This document shows positions 54,978 to 64,000 of a stretch of DNA of 64,000 bases, in pieces. Below the pieces are notes generated by a model that saw only the letters and a program-made list of their open reading frames with translations, did not search any database and had not been told where the DNA came from. This DNA comes from Basidiobolus meristosporus CBS 931.73 (taxonomy: Eukaryota > Basidiobolomycota > Basidiobolomycetes > Basidiobolales > Basidiobolaceae), in the NCBI GenBank assembly GCA_002104905.1, contig MCFE01000211.1, positions 62,001-126,000 of the forward strand, in the 5' to 3' direction. The position numbers and the translations under genes are program-made. Numbering within the stretch: position 1 is the stretch's first letter; each line of letters begins with the position of its first letter.

Positions 54978-56441
54978 TTAATTATTTTGAAATATAGTAA
55001 TAGGTGTTTTTTGCCATAGGCTTAGATCTGTAAAAAGCTTTCTTAGCCACATTCCTTCTTTTGTAGCTTCACAGGCTGCCAAATACTCTGCCTCTGTGGT
55101 AGAAAGTGCTGCAGTTGGTTGCTTTCTTGAATTCCATGACATTGCTCCTTTACAGTAAAGAAAGGTGAATTCTGTGGTGGATCTTCTGTCTTCCAGATTT
55201 CTTCCCCAATCAGCATCAGAGTATACCACAAGATTCTGTTCTGAATCCTTATAAGTGTATATTAAGCAGATATCTGCAGTTCCTTTTAGGTATCTAAAAA
55301 TCAGCTTAACTGCTGCAATATAATCAGATCCATGGTTCTGATTATGTTGGCTGACAACTCCCATTGAATATGAGATATCTGGAAATGTTCCAAGAATGAT
55401 GTACATCAGACTGCCAAGCATAGATTGATGAGGAAAGTCAGGGCTTTGAGATGGCACTAAGCTCTCTTGATTTGGTTAAGTTTTGACCAAGTTAAGGTTT
55501 GTCTCTATTGGGGTAGCTGCTGGTTTACAGTCTTCCATTTGCTACTTCTTTGGTATATCTTGACTATACTTGGATTGGCTTAGGCAGATAGTCTGGGTGC
55601 TTCTGTCTCTCAAGAACTTAGCCCCTAAGTAATAACTGAGTTATCCTAGGTTGGATATTGTGAGCTGCTTAGATAGGCTGGATTTAGTCTCTTCCAATGT
55701 TTCTAGGTTATTGGTGGCTATAATAAGATCATCCACATATAGGGCTAATAGAGCTGGATTTGCTCCATTTGACTTATAGTATATACTATAGTCAGCATTA
55801 ATACTTTTGAAACTCAAAGATTCCAAATACAAATCTATCTTGCAATTTCAGGCTCTTGGTTATTGTCTGAGACCATATAGAGACTTTTTAAGCTTGCAGA
55901 CCAAATAGGGGATATCTTGGTGAGCAAACCCATCAGGCTGACTCATATACATGTCCTCATCAAGTTCTCCATTAAAAAATGCAGCTTTTACATCCATTTG
56001 ATGAATAAAAAACTTAAATTTGGCTGCAATAGTCAATATTGATCTGATGGAACTAAACTTGGCTACCAGTGCAAAGGTCTGAGTATAGTCAAGTCCTTTT
56101 GTTTGAGAATAACCCTTGGCCACAAGTATTGCCTTGAATCAATCAATTGTATTATCAGCATTGCATTTTATCTTGAAGACCCATCTGCATCCAATTGATT
56201 TTTAGTTGGTTGGTAATTTGACTAAGTCCCAAGTTTGATTTTCCATCTGGGCCTGATGTTCCTCAGTCATTGCAGATCTCCAAAACTTTGTCTGAGGGCT
56301 ATTTTTGGCCTCTTTTACAGTCTTGGGTTTATCAATATGGACTGAATAAGCATAGGCTAAGTTTGCACCCTCATTGATATAGTGATTTGGGCTATTTATT
56401 GTACAATTGGATCTCCGGGCATTTGATACTGAAATGATCAC
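54978..56441 (-). pseudogene. Copia B reverse transcriptase and RNase H
   Basis: RNase H at 55457-54978 (MYIILGTFPDISYSMGVVSQ, YSDADWGRNLEDRRSTTEF, LSTTEAEYLAACEATKEGMW). RT pieces at 56441-55641 ([77 protein letters not shown] with the YVDD site intact). Separated by stops and frame changes. Confidence 0.88.
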
Positions 56442-56557
56442 TTATGGGATATTCCTGGGCACTGATTCAGGTTAAACCATGGTTGAATAGTCCTCTGGAG
56501 TGAAAATATCTTCATTGTTTTGCTCTGATTCAATCCTGACAGTTTGTGGACTTAAGA

Positions 56558-57874
56558 TCAAATTTTTGTCATCATCTGATGTCTTTTTTTGAAGAATTCT
56601 GAGTTTTCATCAAACAACACATCCCTGGACTTGATTAGCTTCTTTGCTTTGGTATTATAGAGTCTGTATGCTTTACTCTCAATGCAGTAGCCCAAAAATA
56701 TGCATTTTACACTTTTTGGCTCAAATTTTGTCCAATTTCCAGGCAATTTCTTGGCATATGCTGTACACCCAAATATTCTTAGATGTTCTGCACTTGGTCT
56801 GTATCCATACCATGCTTAAAATGGAGTAGGATCACTAAGTATTCTGTCATAACTCCTATTTTTAAGGTATACAGCAGTGGCAACTGATTACACCCAAAAA
56901 TCATAGGATAATTTTTGATCATAAATCATATATCTTGCCATATCAGTTATTGATCTGTTAGCACATTCTGCTACTTCCTTTTGGTGTGGGGAGTATGGTA
57001 CAGCAGTGTCTTGCTTCATCCCATAAATCTTGCAGAAGTGGATGAAGCGTTTTGAGGTTTATTCTACACCATTGTCAGGGTTTATTTTCTTTATTTTTTC
57101 ACCAGTTTCTCTCTGCACCATGGCTTTGAGCTCCCTGAACTTAGACAGAGTTTCTTCCTTTCTCTCTATGAATTAGACACATGTGTATCTTGTATAACTA
57201 TCAATAAAAGTGATTAAATACTTCATCCCTCCTAAAGATAAACTTTGCATTGGTCCACACAGATCTGGGTGAATTAGATCTAGTTTTTTCTTAGATTAGA
57301 TTAGCCCAGAGCTCTTGAGCAGCTGTCTGGCTTGTTTCCCATATATGCAGGCTTCACAGTACTCCAAAATAGCTGGGGGATCAGTTTTTCCTCTGGAAAT
57401 TAGCTAATCTTTGATCATTTTGCACAAATAATCAAAATCAATGTGCCCAAATCTCCTGTGCCAAAGCATGAGTGTTTCTTCATTGAAGTTACTTATATTG
57501 GCTTCCAGATATAATGGAGTATAAGTCAACTTGTATAGGTTCTGATTTCTGATACCCAAAGCAATATGTGCACCACTTTGATCAGTGATCTTGCATCCAG
57601 AATTGTTAAAGCTGAAACTGAGTCCTTCTGCTGTGGCCTTGCTTACAGAGAGTAGGTTCTTGGCTATTTCTGGCACATAAAGTACTTCCTTAAAGATCAG
57701 TATATGGCTTTCTTCACTGCTTCTTAGGTTTACTTGGATAGTTCCATCTCCCACTGCATCAAGTGTTCTATTTTCACCCATGAAAACCTTCTTAATTGGA
57801 ATTTCTTGATATTGGGTAAGAAGTTCTTTTTGGTGTGTAAAGTGTTGAGATGCTCCAGAGTCAGTATAACACAA
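56558..57874 (-). pseudogene. Copia B protease, integrase
   Basis: 57874-57404 carries DSGASQHFTHQKELLTQYQE, VLYVPEIAKNLLSVSKATAE and LWHRRFGHIDFDYLCKMI. Integrase sequence to 56,558 is present in short frames (for example YCIESKAYRLYNTKAKKLIK at the C-terminal end). No continuous frame remains. Confidence 0.85.
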
Positions 57875-57900
57875 CTAAGAGTCCTTGCTTGTGGTCATAT

Positions 57901-58700
57901 TTAGTGCAGATATGAATAATCCATCTTCAGTTGTTGCAGCATTTCCATATTCAGGCTTTTACTACTAACTATCTCTCTTTTTGAAGCACCAGTATGATGT
58001 GTTTCCATTCCTTTTGCAGTAGTTGCAAACAGGTTGCTATTGCCTTTAAAAGGTATTGGGTATCTTCTTTGGTGATTATCATTGCTTACTAAAGCATTTT
58101 CTGCTTCCTTCCAATTGGTGATTGATTTTCTTAATTCTTCATCCAAGAGCCTTCCATATATGTTATTTAAGGTCAAATCTTCAGTTCTGAACTCTAGGGC
58201 TGATACAAGGCCCTGAAATGTGTCTGTCAGGCTATTCAGGATGGTTACTATCACATCCTCATCAGTAGTTGGTACACCTGCAGATTCCATTTCATCTACA
58301 AGCAGGGTAATTCTGTTTGTTAGATTTCTCATTTCTTCTCCTGGCAGCATCTTTACAGTAAAGAATTTTGTCTCAGATACATTTTCTTAGCAGCTAAACA
58401 TGACTGATAGGCGTCTTCTAATGCCTTCCAGGCATTCTTTGCTGTTTTTGCTCATGAGCATTGAATTAGCAATTTGTCCTTAACATTAAGGCAAATGAAG
58501 TTAAAGACACTTTGTTCTTTCTTCTAATACTTTAAGGCTTCTTCTCCCATGTTTTTAGGAGGGCATTCATCTCACATGACAATATCCCAAAGGCCTCTTT
58601 CTTGTAACAGCATCTTCAACTTCACCTTCCACACTTGGTAGTTAGATCCATCCAATTTCTCAGCAGAGGGAAAAATTCCAGTAATAGCAGTAGTAGACAT
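57901..58700 (-). pseudogene. Copia B gag
   Basis: Starts MSTTAITGIFPSAEKLDGSN at 58700 and here keeps YQVWK where copia A has a stop. Later MRNLTNRITLLVDEMESAGV and TEDLTLNNIYGRLLDEELRK. Stops at about 58,572 and in 58,350-58,500; the zinc-knuckle region is frameshifted. Confidence 0.85.
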
Positions 58701-58719
58701 TGCAGTGAGTAACAGCTTG

Positions 58720-58731
58720 GGGCTCATAACC
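58720..58731 (-). other. Copia B primer-binding site
   Basis: GGTTATGAGCCC on the coding strand directly inside the 5' LTR, identical to copia A and copia C. Confidence 0.75.
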
Positions 58732-59080
58732 GGTTGTAAGAGTCTTGGAGATATTGGAAGTGATTGGGAGGACAAGTAGATTATGTTGTTTTCACTTAAT
58801 AATTTATTGAATGTAAAAGTAACATTTATACTTTTACATAGTCTTGGCATAACAGAGACATAGAATAGGTTAAGAAAGGTCCCAAGAGCATGTGTGCAAT
58901 GTTTGGAGCTGTTTCAACAACTTTGAGATTTTTCATGTTCTGGGTACCTCATATATTGGTGAAAATATTCTAAGTAAATCCCAACAAGGAATTTGGTTGG
59001 TATTCTCTAGGATTTGAAGGTAATGATCTAAGTGACTAAGTTAGGTGAATATCTAGGTGGAATTACAAATTTTTACAACA
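58732..59080 (-). repeat. Copia B 5' LTR
   Basis: 349 bp, starts GGTTGTAAGAGTC (TG changed to GG) and ends TTTTACAACA. Confidence 0.88.
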
Positions 59081-61202
59081 TATACAACATGACACTATTA
59101 TATTGCTTTTTTGCCAAAACCCATGTGATATCAAAGAAAATCATGCATTTGAGATATTGCAACTAAATGAATGTAAGATTCAATGATGACCTGCCACAGT
59201 AAGTATTATAAGTACAGCTGTGGCACCACCCACACATGTATATGTAACACTATTTACTCATGGTTTGACTCACTTCCATATATATGCAGCCAAAAAAGGC
59301 AAGTCATCTGGTTCCCAACCAAAGTGTACTGCTGACAGCAGCAGTAATACAGTTAGACAATAGCTTGCTTTGACATTTCATGCAACAAGCTGGGCTTCAT
59401 CCAAAAAGCCCTTGTTGACAGTGTTTCTACTGAAGGAAATAATGTGGACTCCTCAAGCTCTTAGTCAAGCAGGCAACTGAGATTATCTGCAGACCTGCAG
59501 GCTGACTATAATGCTCAAACAGTATGTAGCAAACACAATACCTCTGGTAGAAGAACATCAGGTAGCTGTCATAACATCATTGCCACCTATATTGGCAAGT
59601 ATTTTGTCAGTCTATACTAAAGCATTAATGAGGCAAATGGGTGCAGTGGCTAATAGGATAGGTGCAATGGCCCAGAGAAATAAGGAAATAGTCTAGAGAC
59701 AGAATGAGCAGATAATACATGTAGAGCTAACAATATCCCAGGTAAAGAACAAAGTATCTTTGCTGCAAAGCACAAGTGCAAGTAGCTCAATGTCACATCC
59801 AAGAATTGTGCCATTTCCCAAAGTAACACAGAGGAACACTGCAGAGTCTTTGATGCACCACAACAGTACCCAATAATAAAGTTTGCAGAAAAACCTATTG
59901 CAGAATGCATAGGAGAGACTGTGGTACTCATTCTAATGCCTCAAAGTCAAAAGACATGGAAGATCCATGATACCATTGAGTGCAATAATGCACAGTGGGC
60001 TAATATTCAAGAGGCTGTAAGAAGTCAGGCATACAATCACCCTAACACCGGCATACCACAGGACCATCAGGAACCAAAAGCTAGGTGGAATGTGTTGATC
60101 TGTTCCATGAGCATTATTCTGGATCCAAACAAGCAAACAGATCTTGCATCAGCATTGGTATGCTAGGAGAGTACCTCAAGAGTAGCAGTAACTATTAAAG
60201 GCAGAGGAGGATGGGTGCCATTGCTAAAAACCAGTAGTCTCCTCAAGAGCCTGCTACAAGCAGGGCAAAAGCTCTTAGCAAGTGTCACAGAAAAGTCTGG
60301 TAGCTGTAAAAGTGCCAATAAGGGGCAAGCAGGTAGATACAGATGCACCTATGCAATATTTATCAAGGGATCAACATAGTCCCATTTCACAAGCACTCAG
60401 TTAAAACAGTACTGATGAGCCTGTCAGTGATAAAAAACAGCAGCTTCCTCTAGAGCCTGTTGCAACTGAGGCTGATAGCTCAAAACAAGTGGCAAAGAAG
60501 TGTCAGGTTGCCAGCAGAGTGCAATTATGGAAGAAGAAGAAGGCAGAAATAGATGCATCAGTGCAGCATTGATCAGAAAGAAAGCATTGTTCAATGAAAG
60601 AAGCACTCCAACAAAGTAGCGGTGTACAACCCAGTAGTGATAATGGAAGAGGGAAAGGGAAAAAGGTTTACTCAGGTCAGTGACAGGGAAGTGCAAGAAG
60701 AAAGCTGCAGTTCTTGCCAATTGTTGCCTTGAGCCCAGAACAGGCTGAATCCCATCATAGCCAAGAAGAATTACCAACAAAGCAAGAGCTGACTTCTCCA
60801 GAGTTGGAAGTGCTGCCAGTTGAACTTCACTCCAGTGAGGAGATATAAGCTTGCAGAGAAAGGCAATTTCTCTACCACTGTATCCACATCCTCCATTACA
60901 GTCACAGGGGAGATCCCAATGACAGACAAATCAACCATATCAAAGACTTAATAGACTATGGCAATGCCTACCATGGAGTTTTGGAGCAATAACAGGCATA
61001 GCAAAAGGTTGCAGCACTTCTTCAAGAGCAGTGCTCAACAGAATGCACTTGAATATTGCAAAGACCCGCAAATGAGGTGCTAGACCTTTCAGTGCTTGAT
61101 GAAGACTAGGCTATATGAGAACCAGTGAATGAGCACTGGCCTAAAGCCACAGGGTACCTGCCAAAGTCATGGCAGAAGGGTGTTTTGGCAGAAATACCTA
61201 CT
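59081..61202 (+). pseudogene. T6 promoter region and ORF2, interrupted by foldback F1
   Basis: The first about 200 bp match the T1 divergent promoter. ORF2 sequence then follows in many short frames (SLPPILASILSVYTKALMRQ, MAQRNKEIV, SQKTWKIHDTIECNNAQWAN), in the same order as T1 22,283-24,200. It is broken at 61202 in the C-terminal block (gcagaaatacct) and resumes at 61932. Confidence 0.55.
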
Positions 61203-61931
61203 AGACTTGTTCTGTGGATAGTGCCACATTGAGCCACAAGTGCCAAACAATACCATAGTGTGCCAGGGAGGCCAAGTGTGCCTGTACTTGGTCACAGAGT
61301 GTAAAACATAGCTCTTCATCTTCATGCAAAGCAGCCTCTGTGCTTCACACACTGTGCTGGAGAAATCCATATTTTGGCCATTTTTTTGGATCAATGTTGT
61401 ATAGGATGTGTGAGAGCACAAAAGGACTGAAGACATGCATCTAGTACTCAAAGCCCATGGAACTGTGAAACTAGCTCCTGTAGCTTGTATCATGTCACAA
61501 AAATGCATGTCACTATCTTGGTCCACTGGTACTATCTGGCACTATAAGTGCTTTGTATAAGCTCTACTTTAGGGCTAATATTTTGAAAAAATGTCAGATA
61601 GTACCAGTGGACCAAGATAGTGCCATGCATTTTTGTGACATGATACAAGCTACAGGAGCTAGTTTCACAGTTCCATGGGCTTTGAGTACTAGATGCATGT
61701 CTTCAGTCCTTTTGTGTTCTTACACATCCTGCACAACACTGATCCAAAAAAATGGTCAAAAATGAATTTTCTCTAGCATGGTGGGTGAAACGCAGGGGCT
61801 GCTTTGAATGAGAATGAAGAGCTATGTTTCACACTTTGTGGCCCAGCTTAGGTCTGCTATGCCTCTCTGGCACACAATGGCACTATTTGACACTCATGGC
61901 TCAATGTGGCACTATCCAACAGAACAAGTCT
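61203..61931. mobile_element. F1: foldback element, 729 bp, almost entirely inverted repeat
   Basis: Left arm 61203 to about 61,540; right arm about 61,593 to 61,931; loop about 50 bp. Outer ends AGACTTGTTCTGTGGATAGTG and its inverted copy CACTATCCAACAGAACAAGTCT; inner ends ctatcttggtccactggtac and gtaccagtggaccaagatag. No coding capacity. The outer about 27 bp match the left terminus of H1 with few differences, so it is probably mobilised by the H transposase. Inserted in T6 ORF2. Flanks read act / agt, no clear duplication. Confidence 0.82.
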
Positions 61932-62040
61932 AGTGGGTGGTGGATTTGATGGAGTTACTTGTAAAGTGTGAGGTAGGGTTTAATCTTAGTGTTGAGTATA
62001 GGGGCTTGTATAGGCCAGTATAGTTGGAAGTTGAGTTACA
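61932..62040 (+). pseudogene. T6 ORF2 C-terminal remainder after F1
   Basis: gtgggtggtggatttgatggagttacttgtaaagtgtg continues the ORF2 block that in T1 and T2 reads gtggtggattttaatggagttac without interruption, showing where F1 landed. Confidence 0.65.
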
Positions 62041-62404
62041 TTTGATGGCACATATTACCAACAATGACAAAGCAAGGGCTACTCCAAAGGTATGTATGAC
62101 CATGGCTTTGCCTTGGCACTTGATGGATTCTAATCAGAGAAGTATTCTTCCAACAAATCCTGCTGGCTGCTGATATTTATTAGTCTGAGTCTGCTGCCTA
62201 TCATACTTTATCAGAGCAGATATCTCATTGTTGTCTCACTGGTATCTGGGCCTAAAATGCCACCCAACTGGAATAGCTACCTCTAGCCATAGCTGGATGA
62301 GCTTCCAGTGCTTTCCAGTGGGATACTAATAAATGGCCATTGTATCCATTGTAAAGACTTGTAATGCCACCTGAGTTTTTACCTAAATCATTCACTTAGA
62401 TTAT
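62041..62404. other. Unclassified sequence between T6 and F2
   Basis: No frame or repeat match that I can support. Weak resemblance to T transposase sequence cannot be excluded. Confidence 0.3.
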
Positions 62405-63136
62405 AGACTTGTTCTGTTGGATAGTGCCACATTGAGCCATGAGTGCCAAATGATGCCATAGTGTGCCAGGAAGGCCAAGTGAGCCTATACTTGGCCACAG
62501 AGTGTGAAACATACCTCTGCATCTTCATGCAAAGCAGCCCCTGTGGCTCACCCATTGTGCTGCAGAAAATTCCTTTTTTGACCTTTTTTTTTAGATCAAT
62601 ATTGTGCAGGATGTGTAAGAGCACAAACAGATTGAAGATATGCATCTGGTACTCAATACCCATGGCACTCTAAATCTAGCTTCTGAGGCTTGTAACATGT
62701 CACAAAAATGCACAGCACTATCTTGGTCCACTGGTACTCTCTGGCACTAAAAGTGCTTTATATAGGTTTACTCTAGTGCTAAAATCTGTATATAGTGCCA
62801 AATAGTACAAGTGGACCAAGATAGTGCCATACATTTTTGTGACATAATACAAGCTACAGAAGATAAATCCAGAGTGCCATGGGTATTGAGTACCAGATGC
62901 ATGTCTTCATTCCTTTTGTTCTCTTACAGATCCTACACAACATAGATCCAAAAACAAAGGTCAAAAAAAGAATTTTCTCCAGAACAATGGGTGAAGCACA
63001 GGACTGCTCTGCATGAAGATACAGAGCTATGTTTCACACTCTGTGGCCAAGTACAGGCTCACTTGGCCTCCCTGGCACACTATGGGATCATTTGGTACTC
63101 ATTGCTCAATGTGGCACTATCCAACAGAACAAGTCT
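62405..63136. mobile_element. F2: foldback element, 732 bp, same family as F1
   Basis: Left arm 62405 to about 62,746, right arm about 62,795 to 63,136, loop about 50 bp. Ends AGACTTGTTCTGTTGGATAG and its inverted copy. The two arms pair over nearly their whole length. It sits at the broken edge of a Copia-1 LTR. Flanks read tat / att. Confidence 0.82.
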
Positions 63137-63382
63137 ATTTACTTGAAATACTTTCACCAGAGTATCAGGTACCCAATACAGACAATTATCAAAGCTGCTC
63201 AAACAGTCCCATAGTTTGCACAAATTTTCTTGGGACCTTGTTAAGCATATTCTACTTGTTTGTTATATTAAGACCATGTAAAAGTCTAAATGCTACTTTT
63301 ACATTCAATAATTAATCGAGTGAAAACAGCATCATCTACTTGTTCATCAAATCACTTCCAGTAGCTCTAAGACTCTTTTGAC
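63137..63382 (+). repeat. Truncated Copia-1 5' LTR, plus orientation
   Basis: Reverse complement of the Copia-1 LTR from its middle (ttacttgaaatactttcacc...ggtacccaatac) to its end (ctctaagactcttttgaca). The first about 100 bp are missing next to F2. The following tgttctgagctct is a decayed primer-binding site. Confidence 0.65.
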
Positions 63383-63412
63383 ATGTTCTGAGCTCTAATC
63401 TATCACTCTCTG

Positions 63413-64000
63413 CAATGTCTACTAATGCTATTACTGGAGTTTTTCCCTCTGCTGAAAAGCATGATAGATCTTACTACCAAGTGTGGAAGATGAAGATGTT
63501 GATGCTGTTACAAGAAAGGGGCCATTGGGATACTGTTATGGGAGAAGAATGCCCTTCTAAAAAATTGGAAGAAGAAGCCTCAAAGTGCCATAAGAAAGAA
63601 CAAAGTACCTTCAACTGCACTTATATCAAACACAAGTTGCAACTTCAATTCTGAAGAGCAAAAATGGCAAAGAATGCCTGGAAGGCATCAGAACACTCAT
63701 AACAAACATGTTCATCTGCTGAAAAAATGTACCCTAGCAAAAACTTATTCACTACAAAAATGCTGTTGGGAAACAAACTGAAAGATTTAATTAACAGATC
63801 TACCATCTACCAACTACTAATGAGGATTGGATAGCCACCATCTTGAGTAGCCTGACATACAAGTTTCAGAGCCTTTGTATTAGTCAAGAGTCCAGAACTG
63901 AAGATTGGACCTTAAACTATGCACATGGATGGCTCCTCAGTGAAGAACTAAGAAAAACAAGGGCTAATAAGTTGGAAGAAGCAAATGCTTTGATAAATAA
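63413..64000 (+). pseudogene. Copia-1 gag, plus orientation, running off the window
   Basis: Starts near 63,415 (MSTNAITGVFPSAEKHDRSY, then YQVWKMKMLMLLQERGHWDT, VMGEECPSKKLEEEASK). Broken at 63,652 and beyond, but homologous to copia A gag through the region EDWTLNYAHGWLLSEELRK-like near 63,900-63,960. The only Copia-1 element in the window facing right; the rest lies outside. Confidence 0.75.

Larger units (their letters stand above)
54399..59080 (-). mobile_element. Copia B: complete Copia-1 LTR retrotransposon, 4,682 bp
   Basis: LTRs 54399-54747 and 58732-59080, same family and orientation as copia A. Flanks are taagt and tatac, so no clean target duplication survives. T-family promoter sequence stands on both sides, showing insertion between the T6 transposase and ORF2. 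Polypurine tract GAGTGGGAG at 54748-54756 and primer-binding site at 58720-58731 are retained. Confidence 0.88.

Noticed and set aside
54394-59085. A 5-bp target duplication for copia B
   Set aside because: The flanks are taagt and tatac; they agree at too few positions to call a duplication, so the insertion is supported only by T6 sequence on both sides.
9381-64000. CRISPR array, prophage or bacterial operon structures
   Set aside because: The window is eukaryotic (spliced genes). Repeats are dispersed and nested, not regularly spaced, and no cas-like or phage genes occur.

Overview
This window is nuclear DNA of a filamentous fungus. The genes are rich in short introns (about 50-65 bp) with GT-AG borders, and they encode conserved eukaryotic housekeeping proteins. 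A basidiomycete is my best guess, because of intron density and the mix of Tnp2-type, PIF/Harbinger, copia and gypsy elements, but the sequence does not fix the phylum. It has two very different parts.

Bases 1-9,300 are a compact euchromatic block with normal CpG content and four recognisable genes. They are the 3' two thirds of the AP-3 adaptor delta subunit (+), the TFIIE alpha subunit TFA1 (-), the mitochondrial carrier translocase TIM22 (+) and the casein kinase II catalytic subunit CKA1 (-). One short unrecognised ORF (4201-4506) lies between AP-3 delta and TFA1. TFA1 and TIM22 are divergent; TIM22 and CKA1 converge.

From about 9,380 to the end (about 54.6 kb) I see no host gene. It is one island of nested, mostly decayed transposable elements, strongly depleted in CpG and full of stop codons. 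I could separate these families. (1) Copia-1: elements A (10875-15560) and B (54399-59080), a solo LTR (16549-16899) and remnants. (2) Copia-2: element C (38306-42905) inside an older copy D, plus fragments. (3) A gypsy chromovirus cut in two (44.2-45.5 and 49.5-52.4 kb). (4) A Tnp2-type (CMC/CACTA-like) DNA transposon family, called T here, with termini CCCTATGA and an accessory gene transcribed divergently from the transposase. (5) A PIF/Harbinger family, called H, also with two divergent genes; copy H1 has an open 294-codon transposase frame. (6) Foldback elements, F, that are almost entirely inverted repeat and share the H terminus.

Much of the insertion order can be read from the sequence. 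A copia remnant (about 10.04-10.46 and 24.67-24.85 kb) was split by T1 (10460-24672). T1 was then invaded by copia A (5-bp duplication GAATC), by an element that left a solo LTR (duplication GAATA), and by H1 (3-bp duplication AAT). Related T copies keep the uninterrupted sites. T2 lies inside T4, copia C inside copia D (duplication GTCAC), copia B inside T6, foldback F1 inside T6, and H2 inside the gypsy element. H1 keeps many CpG sites, whereas its relatives H2 and H3 have lost many of them to TpG/CpA, so H1 appears youngest or least methylated.

The gene models are spliced by hand from reading frames and GT/AG borders. The element borders come from matching repeats within the window; no database was consulted.
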